Assembly (NCBI GenBank): GCA_022925895.1
Contig: JAKSYS010000237.1
Span: forward strand, 1-64,000
Length of the DNA: 64,000 nt
Direction: 5' to 3'
DNA from: Fragilaria crotonensis
Taxonomy: Eukaryota; Bacillariophyta; Fragilariophyceae; Fragilariales; Fragilariaceae
Part shown: piece after piece, positions 12,933-22,700 of the stretch
How the letters are laid out: each line of letters opens with the position of its first letter
Position numbering within the stretch: position 1 is the first letter of the stretch
Notes under the pieces: model-generated
Told to the model about the DNA's origin: nothing
The model's input: the letters and a program-made list of their open reading frames with translations, nothing else
Database searches by the model: none
Program-made: the position numbers and the translations under genes

Positions 12933-13560
12933 TCAACGTTCAAATACAGAATATGTGCACGCGTCCATCCTCCACCGATCTTTGGCGGAATGCGTGGGGG
13001 ACTCATCCAAACGTCGCGGATTTGTGTAATCAAAAGTCTTGAATCGGATGAGGATTGAAACAGAGACTGGACTGCAAGTATTGAGCCTGCTCTGCAAAGT
13101 CTGTTGGATCAAACGCTCCAAAGTAGGCTTCCGAAGAGAGAAAGTATCCCCGTTTGCTCGGCAGTGTAAGGGGATAAAGCGGGAACCCAGCAAATAAATT
13201 TTAGACCAATCACAAAGTCCAACAGTAGTTTTCAGCTGAAGAGCAATGTAATTGTGAAGAACAACGAGGTAGTCATCATTCATGGAGGAAGTTTTCACAT
13301 CGTAGATTTCCGAGAGCCGTAGTTCTGCTATCGGGGAATCCGCAACGTCCATTGTCAGGATGACAGAGTCATCTCGGTGGTTCAACTCCCAAGGTGCTGA
13401 CATGGTTAGTATCTCAGATAGGGTTACCTTGTCAGCCACGAAAGAAAGTACGATGCGTACTTGGGCTCATAACCTGTGAGACCCTCCCCAAATTACGAGC
13501 GCTCGCGCTCAGGGGTAGGAGGGATGAAACGTGTGGCTCACAAACGTCAACGTATGCTGT
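12933..13560 (-). mobile_element. Copia element C, gag and LTR fragment (fossil)
   Basis: A minus-strand fragment with three parts: an LTR end (about 13475-13550, with AGGGTCTCACA and the GAGCG palindrome on the minus strand), a primer-binding-type sequence GGTTATGAGCCCA (13462-13474), and a gag start (13439-12933). The gag shares features with Copia E gag: a PLTEI/LSEIYD-like motif, DDYLVVL, SLRKP and ILIRF. Only the 5' end of the element survives; the rest is missing or covered by Copia B. Broken fossil, clearly the same lineage as Copia E but diverged. Confidence 0.8.
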
Positions 13561-13755
13561 GGCGGTTGGTAGATCAATATCAATACCAATCTGGTGCACC
13601 CAATCGGCAATGGTGAATCACAATGAAACGACCAACAATCAATGAAAGATGATGAGCTGTGGTACAATACTACCAAACTTGGAAACATGGGTTCAATTAT
13701 CTATCATCTCCCGCATTCCACACCACCTCATCTCCTCTGAGGCCACCCATCTTGT

Positions 13756-15216
13756 TCATTTTGACACGGATGAATATAGTCTTGGAGTTTTCCCTTTCGC
13801 GGCTGTGCCGGTTGTCCTCAAGTAAGCTGCCAGCGCAATGGCAAGAAGCCCAGCTGATATGTAGTAAGGACGATACTTGTTGTCCGACAATGCCCGCATC
13901 AAGTCGTCATGAAGCATAGGAAACGCAATATCATTCGTGTGATTTTCCTTCGCCTTCTTGAGGATTTTAAAGACACGATCACGCGATGCGACTAGCTCCG
14001 ATTTCTCACTACGAGCCAAACCTAGAAGTGCGCTGGCTCCACAACCCTGGACCATAAGTGAGTCGGGGAAACGCTCCATGACTGCAAGGATTTTGTTCAA
14101 TCCCCCGTGTTGAATGATAGTGTCTCGACTTCTCATGCATGGATCTGTGTTGGGGTCATAATACACAAGAAGACGGAGCGTTGCCTGAGTCGATCCTGTC
14201 ATGGCCAACTGTTTCAATAGTTTGTAATCGTTGGCATGAACCAGTTCGTTCAGCAGCGCGCAGAAAGCGACGCCAACTTGGTCGCCGAGATTTTCCACGA
14301 CAAGGTCAACCACAATATTCTGCAATCCATCACGATTCAAGATTTCTTTGATGTCGTGCACATTGGCGAGATTGCATAGTGTTGACAACCCATGAAATTG
14401 TATCGTTGGTACATCAACATGCCGACGCATTGCGGCAAGGATTCTTTGGATTGCACTTGAGGTCGTAAACTTGCGAGCGATCTCCTTCCAAGACAAAGAG
14501 AGTCCATGCAAAACCATCATGCCGTTTTGTTGCACGGCAGGGTCGTTGTCATACCTTTGCATTGCTGATACCATTGAGGCAATACCGTCTGCATTCGCAA
14601 AACCTGGGACCTGCGACGCATCCCACTTCAGCGACTTATACAATTCAGTAAGTATGTCCCTTGTTTCCTCCAGTGAGGGATAAATAGCGTTACCACGAGG
14701 GGAGATTGCTTGCAGCAAACTCTCGACGGGTTGATTCGGTGTTGAGGACATCTGAGTTGGGGCGGGGACCATATCTAAGGGTTTCAGAAATACGGTAATC
14801 TCGCCAGAAACAGAACTCTTCGTCCGTGTGCCTCTGGCTGCAAGTTGGAGAATGTCGCAGTTCGCCGTGAATAGCATCACCTCATTAGTGGCACTAGCAC
14901 TGTTATTCATGGCATTGGCGTATGCGCCAGCCTCAGCTCTGTGTTGAGCTGCATTACCCCCGATTCCGACTCCAACCCTGAGATCAGAATCATCGACGAT
15001 CGAAAAACTACTAATCAAGGAAACATCCGCTCCGGCCCGGCAAAGCCTTACGAATTCCAAACGTCCTCCATGGCTCATCTGAATACGATCAAAATTATAT
15101 CTGTCAATTCCATAGCCCACTGGAGCCTCATAGTGCATATTGCGTTCCCGGTTTCCACTGAACGAAACAGAGAACGTCTTTTCTACAACGCCCGGTTCGT
15201 GACTAGTTGACAGCAT
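13756..15216 (-). CDS. ARM-repeat protein with a C-terminal membrane anchor
   Basis: A single uninterrupted frame of 486 codons. Residues about 190-440 are helical ARM/HEAT-type repeats; recurring segments include IASMVSAMQRYD, HGLSTLCNLANV, VVDLVVENLGDQVGVAFCAL and GCGASALLGLARS. Such solenoids bind partner proteins and have no catalytic role. Residues about 451-466 (YYISAGLLAIALAAYL) form one hydrophobic segment followed by a short basic tail, as in tail-anchored proteins of the ER, mitochondrial or plastid outer surface. The N-terminal 180 residues match nothing I recognise. The ATG at 15216 is the first in frame; an upstream exon is possible. This is the only clear host gene in the window. 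It lies between Copia fragments and shows no sign of decay. The partner and pathway are unknown. Confidence 0.8.
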   Translation of the reverse strand: MLSTSHEPGVVEKTFSVSFSGNRERNMHYEAPVGYGIDRYNFDRIQMSHGGRLEFVRLCRAGADVSLISSFSIVDDSDLRVGVGIGGNAAQHRAEAGAYANAMNNSASATNEVMLFTANCDILQLAARGTRTKSSVSGEITVFLKPLDMVPAPTQMSSTPNQPVESLLQAISPRGNAIYPSLEETRDILTELYKSLKWDASQVPGFANADGIASMVSAMQRYDNDPAVQQNGMMVLHGLSLSWKEIARKFTTSSAIQRILAAMRRHVDVPTIQFHGLSTLCNLANVHDIKEILNRDGLQNIVVDLVVENLGDQVGVAFCALLNELVHANDYKLLKQLAMTGSTQATLRLLVYYDPNTDPCMRSRDTIIQHGGLNKILAVMERFPDSLMVQGCGASALLGLARSEKSELVASRDRVFKILKKAKENHTNDIAFPMLHDDLMRALSDNKYRPYYISAGLLAIALAAYLRTTGTAAKGKTPRLYSSVSK

Positions 15217-16471
15217 AGGATGCGATTCAGAAGACTTGATGCCGATGATGAGAAAATGGTGATGATATATAAGATATGAAATGCAATATATCTAATATGA
15301 GTTGAAAGGTGATCTTGAAAAGCAAGGAAATTTTCAGAACGATTTTTTCCTCAAGGAATTTTGTTGTGCCTCCGGAGAAGGGTAGACGTAGTAGAAACAC
15401 AGGTACAGCCTTTTCCTAAATAACGGAAGTACACCTCTCTTCTCTCGAGCACAGAAACGACATATATGCATATTGTGCGCGAGGGTCAAAAACACATACA
15501 CCAGGAGGGTGGGGCGCACGACACACGAGTAAGAAGTATCCCAAAAAGTTGACTTCCAATCTTCTTCTCACATCGATCAGCAACATCCGACGTCGTGTCA
15601 CGACTACCTGTCGTATCCGTTGCCATTTCGACAAACTTTATGTCTGTATTATATCATACTACTGCGTTTCCGTTGCGTTGGGAGAAAATTGTCAGCAATG
15701 ATGACAAGCCCCTTGTGCAACAGACTGCATGACATGTAGTATGCATATGATATGTCAGATGTACTACAGTACGACAGTAAATATGATAACGCAGGGTCCA
15801 GTACAGAATGTACGCACGCGAAAATCTACAACAAGGCAATCACACAAGAATGTCCAGTTTTATGGCAAGTGCTCAGTAGCCAGTAGCCAGTAGACATCAT
15901 GAATTTATTTTTGTACTTGTTCATGGAACCACCTTCACAATACCACAGTAACCATGTCTTTAGGCAGTGTCCAATCAAAAAGAATTAAATCCAAGTTTCC
16001 AAGTTTCCAAGTGCTCGAACTAATCGACTCGTGATTCAACTTGGATTTTTGGTTTAGTGGGACTCATCTTTCGTTAACCTCGACATCCAAGTTAACAAGA
16101 TTTTTTTAGCCAAGTTTACAAACCCAAGTTTCATAACCTGTTTCGACGCATGCTTTGGACCACTGGTTTTGCCATAAAAACTGCACTTGATTGCCTTGTT
16201 GAAAGGATTTTGCATACGCACGTTGCAATCAAGATTTGTTTTTTTTTAATTGTTCTTCCGGCAGAAGGCAGGAGCAGGAGGTATTCAACTTCTTCCTTCA
16301 ACTAGGAACGTCGGAATTGGTACTGGTGTTCTAGTGTTGGTTCTATGTAGTAGTGATCATTCGAGGCATGTGTTGGTGTATTTCTGAGGGTGCACAATCC
16401 AGGGTGGTGAGGAGCGAGTATCGACACCCACCAAGCTCGATGCTGGTGGGTATACGCTCTGCAGTGCCAAC
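15217..16471. other. Intergenic region with an inverted-repeat element
   Basis: It lies upstream of the ARM-repeat gene and should contain its promoter, but no clear box was recognised. The main structure is the inverted repeat at about 15806-16228, described separately. Short direct repeats also occur (CAGTAGC near 15870, CCAAGTTT near 15990). Confidence 0.5.
15806..16228. repeat. MITE-like imperfect inverted repeat, about 425 bp
   Basis: The left arm (about 15806-15873) and the complement of the right arm (about 16165-16228) share ACGCACG/GTGCGTA-type starts, the 14-bp identity CAACAAGGCAATCA, and TTTTATGGCAA. The interior has a second, smaller inverted pair based on AAATCCAAGTT. It has no coding potential. 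The long imperfect arms suggest a foldback element or MITE in the promoter region of the ARM gene. No target duplication was identified. Confidence 0.5.
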
Positions 16472-16987
16472 ATGACGAGTGTTGTTGGTGAACAAGACAA
16501 ACAAGAAGGTAGGAATGATGTCCATGAATCTATGCTCCTAACGACACCGCTGTTTCTGCCTGGTGGCGGTGAGAACTGTAGCGTGAGCGAACAAGTCTAC
16601 ATCGACTACGGAAATGAGAAGAAGATTTTGTTCTTGTTGTGCATCGTGTTGAGGAAACATGACAACAAACAACCTTTGTTTTCCTTAGAAAGTGAGCCTT
16701 GGTCTCTCCTTCCTAAGACTACTATCTAGCGCCCTAAGAACTCTGACTATGTAAAGGAAATTACACGGCGCGCAACATTGTTCAACATCACGCCGTTACC
16801 TCGGTCAAGTAACTGGACAGGTAACTGGACAAGGGTTCAAACGCTTGAGTGGCTTGAACAAAATCCGGTACGTGAGGCCAATGATATTGAGTTTCTCTCA
16901 AATGAAGTGACAAGACTGCAAGATGTCTTGAGGAGGGCACAACAACAGAATGATGGTGAGAATGGCACCGCCAGCAGTCGTGGATGA
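16472..16987 (+). pseudogene. Orphan coding remnant with one in-frame stop, function unknown
   Basis: One reading frame runs through both halves of this stretch and is interrupted only by TAG at 16727-16729. The first half includes NEKKILFLLCIVLRK and SLESEPWSLLPK; the second includes RPKNSDYVKEITRRA, RVQTLEWLEQNPV and DIEFLSNEVTRLQDVL. The second half looks like a helical, heptad-bearing region with protein-like composition. A 12-bp duplication (AACTGGACAGGT / AACTGGACAAGG) near 16810 adds GNWT twice. It resembles the start of a DNA-transposon protein, but no catalytic motif is present, so the function is not called. Confidence 0.45.
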
Positions 16988-17682
16988 GGAAGGAACTGCC
17001 GAGGACCGGTGCCGTACATTCGTATGATTATGTGTTTAATCCAAGATAATGTGAAGTGTCTTTTCCTTGCGAGGGCGAATACGAGATCTCGCCAAGAATT
17101 AGATGCACGTAATTCCGAAAGTAGGTGAGTTGCCTGTTGCATGCTCATGCCTTGTTACTGATGTGACTGCGCTCGGAGTCATGATACTAACATCTCTCGT
17201 TCTTGCTCCCAACACAGACCTGCAACAGTATTTGAAGTAATAGCCGAACTTTAGAATAGTTCTCAATTCAATCCAATTGCTCCAGCCTCTGATTGCCACT
17301 TTGACTTCGTGACTGCAATTGATTTCCACTAGCTAGTATTACATTCTACTACCGTGAGGGACGAGGTGTTGGTCTGGTGACACCAGTATCAGCAACAAAG
17401 GAGTGCAGGCGATCGCGTGGCTGGAAGTGCAATTCCCGCCGTGTCACTGATGTAGTTGTACATCAGAAAGCGCTATATGGTGAGGCAACAATTAAATGTT
17501 GAGAAGACACACAATACTGTTCATTAGTTCTTGGAAGTCACATGTACATGTCAGTGAATCACGGCAGTCTACTTCCAATGTGACTGTACAGTACCGCGAT
17601 ACTACTATCCATCCGTATCTACTGTACACTGTCTACTGCCACATGGACTACTTTAGTCTAGTCTAAGAACTGGAGTGCTTCA
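16988..17682. other. Intergenic, nothing recognised
   Basis: Mixed-composition DNA between the orphan remnant and the LTR of Copia D. No open frame of note, and no repeats or RNA-like structures were seen. Confidence 0.5.
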
Positions 17683-18115
17683 TGTGAGACCCTCCCTAGT
17701 ACGACGGCTCCACATACATTGACTCGCTTGGGAGTCGAGTTAGTGCGAGGCCGTCAGAAAACAGAAGGGGGGGAACACGACAGCACAATGAATAAGAGCG
17801 CGGCGGTATCCGACGAAGTACGTAGTCGCGAAGGTATCGGCGATGGTGGTGTCGTGAGTTGTAGATGTGGACGAAGCAGCAACTGTACCTCTTCACCCTT
17901 ACGATCGTAGACCGGCAAGAATGCAGTGGAGGTAATAGTTTTAGGCTAAGTTAAAGTTGTGAGCAATGTCAAAAGACACTGAGTAGTCGACTCGGCACTG
18001 CGAAGTAAGTCGGTAAAGCAGTAAACCCGAGTAGATGTAGTAACTGTGCGCAGTGGATGGTAGCACAGTGACGACAATGATGAGATATGCACTGACACAC
18101 TCCCCCATTGTGAGC
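17683..18115 (-). mobile_element. Copia element D, 3' LTR and purine tract (left half of a split fossil)
   Basis: On the minus strand this reads CACAATGGGGGAG (purine tract, 18111-18099), then an LTR starting TGTCAGTGCAT (about 18098), and ends at 17683 with CTAGGGAGGGTCTCACA, the same terminus as Copia A. The purine tract and LTR start closely match those of Copia E. The rest of the element lies at 44198-45058; the two parts are separated by TE1. Broken fossil, older than everything inside it. Confidence 0.75.
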
Positions 18116-18144
18116 ATCATCAGAAGGCCGCTTTTGTTAACTAT
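18116..18144 (+). repeat. TE1 left terminal inverted repeat
   Basis: 29 bp, 28 of them matching the complement of 44169-44197. It begins ATCATCAGAAGGCCG. Confidence 0.85.
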
Positions 18145-18620
18145 GTCAAAAAATGGTTACTTTTTGGTCGTAAGTCATTAATATATTGCCTAATGTTAAC
18201 ATATAATAATCAAAAGTAAGTATAGTCTTATGATAACTGAATATTATAATTTATGTTTCTACAATGTTTGTTTCTTTCCATTGACGGTAAATAATAAGCA
18301 GTGAACATCTTCAATTTCCGATGAACATCGTTTTTTTTGTCATGGTAACTTAGACCATACTTCAAACAGATATAGTAACATATCTCAAGGCGTCAAACCA
18401 TACATAACATATTTCAATAAAATATATTGATATTCAAACATTTCTTTTACCATTCCATTATGTACGACTGGCCATGCTGATTGTTGGTATGTCGCTTGAC
18501 AAGGGAATTATATTCTCACCACCATATCTGGCAGTTCTTAAAATATTACATTCGTCTGATCAAAGAATTGTGCTCGTATTGCAACACTCTTCACTCGTTG
18601 TCTATCTTTAATCTACTACT
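18145..18620. other. TE1 left subterminal region
   Basis: AT-rich, non-coding. It has ATGGTTAC at 18153, ATGGTAAC at 18342 and TTACCAT near 18448, matching copies near the right end (44021, 44102, 44144). These are likely transposase-binding repeats. The T1 promoter should lie here. Confidence 0.5.
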
Positions 18621-19577
18621 ATGTCGACATCACTTTCTGAGGATTGTGCTGTTTGTGGGAAAAGTTTCAAGAGGTTTGTGCGCACCTTGTGCGTAGTTTG
18701 GCATGTGGTTCTTATTACATGCCACGCCGCGCTGACACAGATGAGTGTCGTGAAAGTGAAGGCGCTGATCATGGCACCCGTCCGAATTTGAGATCCTCTT
18801 CGTATAGCACTCTCTTCGTGCACAACGTGCAACTGTAAGAGGAGAGGCGGATGACGAGCCGCCAATCATCAATGTGAATGGAGTTGACGACGAAGACTTT
18901 TGTGATGGATGACGATGATGGTTTTCCGAATGACAATGTTGATGAGGAGGATGTCCCCAGTGATGCAAGTGAAGGCGAGGAAGGTCCGGATGCCGTGTTT
19001 TGGACTTGTATCTGAAACTTTTTCCAGCTGCGAGATAACCCGCTAGGTCTTGCGCGTTTTTCTCGGAAGAGGAGGTCTTAATTGAGTTATTGCAGCTCCT
19101 AAAGGAGCTCCATTGTCCACTCAAAGCGTTTGAGATCATACTCAAGTGGGCTGCAAAATCAAATGGTAGTGGTCATACTTTCCGCGAGGGTTGTCAACCC
19201 AGTCGCAGCAAGGTAATCGCTAACTTGTACGAAAGGTACAACATGAACGGATTGATCCCGGCGAGAAGAAATTGTACCTGCCTTACACCCAGAGAACAGT
19301 GTCCATGATTTACTTTGATGCCCGCGAAGTGTTTGCGTCACTTCTCTCATGTCCCACACTTAATCAAGACGAAAATTATTTTTTTGACGACGCAAAGGAT
19401 CCATTCATCGCACCACAAGCATCGTCTGATGTTGGCGACATCCACACTGGTCGTTGCTACAGAAAGACATACGAGGCTCTAATAAAGAAGTTTGGCGTTG
19501 ATATGCTGTTACCTTGCGTCATAGCAATGGATAAGACACATATCGATATGGCAGGACGGCTCCAAATGGAGCCCATA
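18621..19577 (+). pseudogene. T1 transposase, 5' part (KDZ/Plavaka or CACTA-like)
   Basis: It begins with a C2H2-type start (ATG at 18621, CAVCGKSF) and an acidic region, then a conserved block with LKAFEIILKWAAKS, GRCYRKTYEALIKKFG and the probable first catalytic aspartate in VIAMDKTHIDMAGRL (about 19520-19565). At least four frame changes lie before 19300, so the gene is dead as it stands. The reading is cut by the LINE within the codons for MEPI and resumes at 28522. Transposases of this broad type cut DNA at the TIRs through a DDE site. The family call rests on the D1 block and on the D2 and EMLH blocks in the 3' part. Confidence 0.65.
19561..19577. repeat. LINE target-site duplication, left copy
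   Basis: TCCAAATGGAGCCCATA, 17 bp, perfectly repeated at 28522-28538. It is part of the T1 coding sequence. Confidence 0.9.
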
Positions 19578-19607
19578 TATGTAACCTAATTATAAGGTTG
19601 TCACCGT

Positions 19608-19629
19608 GTACTGGCCGGTAGGCCAGTAC
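19608..19629 (-). other. LINE 3' end hairpin
   Basis: GTACTGGCC, loop GGTA, GGCCAGTAC: a perfect 9-bp stem with a 4-nt loop, about 30 nt from the LINE 3' terminus. 3' stem-loops serve as reverse-transcriptase recognition sites in some LINEs; that use here is inferred. Confidence 0.6.
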
Positions 19630-19713
19630 CGTGTACCCACACCCGGCGGCGAACCGCGGGATGATTTAACTAAACTATGAACTGTACATAAACCTCATAC
19701 AATCATGCGTCAA

Positions 19714-22700
19714 TCATGACAACTTACTTGGAAAGAAAGATGTCAGTAGAGATTGTCGGGATCCGTCCCGCGAATATGCCTCCGTAGATTGCTTCACTAT
19801 TCGTAGCCATCGTCGACGATTCGAAGCGGATCCAGACAGTAGTTTTTCAAGCGAGCCGGAACAGTAGTGCTGGTCGTGATGGGGAAGAAGATGTGGCTTA
19901 CTGTGGTAATATTTGATCTCCGCAATATCACTGTCACGAATTGCCCGGACGTTGTCATCGTCCTTGTTGTGGAGAGCGGAATTCCTCGAAAGCCAAACGC
20001 TTCTGGTAAATACGTGTGTCGCGTGTATGATGGATCTCATGCGAAAGTCTCCTCTAGCGGTATCCAATTTCGTCGGTTGGTATAAATCATGAGCAGCAGC
20101 CTCGCGCCATGAGGTACTGAAGAAACCTCGAAGAGCGTTACCCCACCCAATACCGGCTTGATCGCGAATTGCATCTTGGAGAGAGGATTGAAACACAGGG
20201 TCATATTCCGTAAGGCGAGGGGCAAATGGGACAGAGTCTTCGTGTTCAAGCCAGTGGAGGAGACCTGCTGCAATGACATACCTTACAGGATGAATGTCCT
20301 TAGAGCAAATATCGGCCTTCAGTGTCTTGACATGCAGAGAACGTTGTGGACAAGATGGACATTTCAGCAGATGATCCGTTGTCTCCTCAGAAACTTTACA
20401 GCATGGACACAAACTCAGCAGCGGATCTTTGACGGTTGCTTGCTTGAAGCGTCGCGTGCCGACCGGTAATTGCTCATGGACGAACTTCGTGCGAGTTATT
20501 TGTTGGCGTATTTGAAGACGACGATAATGTGCCAAACGCCTGACGTCGATTGTGTTCCACACTGCGTCAGACCACTTCTTCTTTTCCTGCAAGTATTGTC
20601 GGAGATGGTAGCCGTTGACATGATACCGTATGGTGTCGTCAAACTGACCTGTAAGACGCTGATTGTTGATGGATATGGAGCATTGTTGAGTATGGACGTG
20701 ATCGCAAAAAGGGCGAGATTTCAGGGAACCACTTGTGCGATACCCTGTCGCGAGGGAATCAGCTGCTATGTTCAATGATACTGGCACTGAGAAGGTCCTG
20801 GTGCTCCGGGAGTCTTGATGGCCTTTTATCCAGCGATACTTAAAGTTGCTTTTGATAGATGCGAGATGTATCCGAATGACGGAGATAAGGTCTGCGTCGT
20901 TAGGCATACGCCGCGAGGGGTGACGCGTCGCGTAACGTCGGACTCTCGAAATGGCCGCTTTGCTGTCGCAAAGCCAAGTAAATCTGCATTTATGTCGAAT
21001 GCCCCAGAACTTAGATAAATGGTCAAGAAAAAGCAACGCGGATGCGTAACCAGAAAGTTCACATCGCGTAGAGGAAGCTGTCTCAAATGGACCATCGACT
21101 GGTCCTGCGCACCGAAATAAGACAGTTGGGCCATCGGAAATAACCCAGCCATAAGTCCCCTGCGTTTTCAACAAGCCACCATCGGTTGCGACGTAGAGTC
21201 GTCTTTTGGACCGAAATGATTTCCACACTCGAAGGTCAGTGGATGTCTGCTCGATACCATCCAACATTCTGCGACTATGTTGTGATAGACTCGACAGGTA
21301 ATCCATGAGGTCGGCAAAAGCGATTGGTGGCAATCGATCTGCAGGTGGAGCACGTGGGGATCCTTGTAGGAGCGGTCTTCCAGTAGGGAACGTATCGAAG
21401 GTATGATGACTTGATGTACCGTTTCCATAATCGAATTTGATGTTTGGAAGGTGACTGTTGCCGTGGCCATAAAGACTCGCAGTGAATCCCCAGGTCGTTG
21501 GCCATCCAGTAGCAATAGGTTGACAGCCTTTGGATTCGATCGGTCGGTTATGTCCGCAAGGGTCGTGACTTGGAGAAAAAGCCTGACAAGGTTGATATCT
21601 TTTTGTTGTGCAGGAGAGTACCGTCGGAGATGAATGTCTTGCATAATATATTCGTCATTAGCGCCGCGAAGTTGAATCGTATGTACGTCGCTCACAACGA
21701 CCGACATGTTGTGTAGCGATAGAAATTGACGCAGGGATAGGATCCAAGTCGGAGTCAGATACGAAATATGGATGTTTGGGAACTGGAGCAGGTCCTGACC
21801 AATGCCGGCTTCGATTTGTAGATATTGAAGATTGAGCCTGAGGAGCTTTCCCGTTTCAGAGTTGCTATATATAGCGTCTCGAAAGAATTTCAGCGATTCG
21901 ATTCCCACTTCCGTGCGCAAGTCGTAGAGATCAAGGCCACCCAGTTCGCGAGGACCATGCCTGATAGATGTTGGGATGGTACTTTGGACGTTGAGCTTTT
22001 TTAGGATGGCGGGAATGATGCGAGATTGAACGATGCCAAGCTCCTCTTCATCGACTGCCACTGCTGCCAATCCATATCGCATGGACGGCACATACATGGT
22101 CCGATGGAAGATGCTTACGTCTGATGCCGATAACCGCGGTGACAGAATACGAGTCGCAAAGGCATCAGCTTTCTGCTTCAAGTATTTAATGTGGGGTCCG
22201 AAGTCGCCAAGAGGATTCATCAAAACACCGAGCATTCGTGTAGATTCGTCCAGTGCGGTTCTCCTGATGATAGATGCATCCTGCTCTTTATTCCCCTGAT
22301 AAACGCGAACGTCTCGATCTGTAGATCTGATGGGGCTAATGACTGGACGACCATTTGTCCATTCCCACCTGACTATAAACCAGGAACACTTTGCCAGATT
22401 GAGTTTGCCGCCTGAGAGAAATAATAAATGTTCCCACGTTTGTGCAACTTTCTCTAGGCGAGCAATAAGGTCGTTTAGGTCAGTATCGTCTGACGACGAA
22501 GTGAAGCTGAGTGACGTGTCGTCAACGAAAGCATCCGAAAGTCTCTGGTGGGCAATGTCTCCCGATAGCGATGAGAAATTCACGCGATCCGGTATCAAGC
22601 GATCCAACGTTTGAAGCAAAATTACGACGAGAGAGAGCCAAACTGCGGGTGAAGCGCCACTCCCTTGACCCGTCCCAAACAGTGGAGCGAATGCTGTCCC

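Noticed and set aside
17683-18098. Considered as a solo LTR of an independent insertion
   Set aside because: The adjoining purine tract and the matching Copia pol end at 44198, exactly at the other TE1 terminus, show it is the 3' end of the split Copia D.
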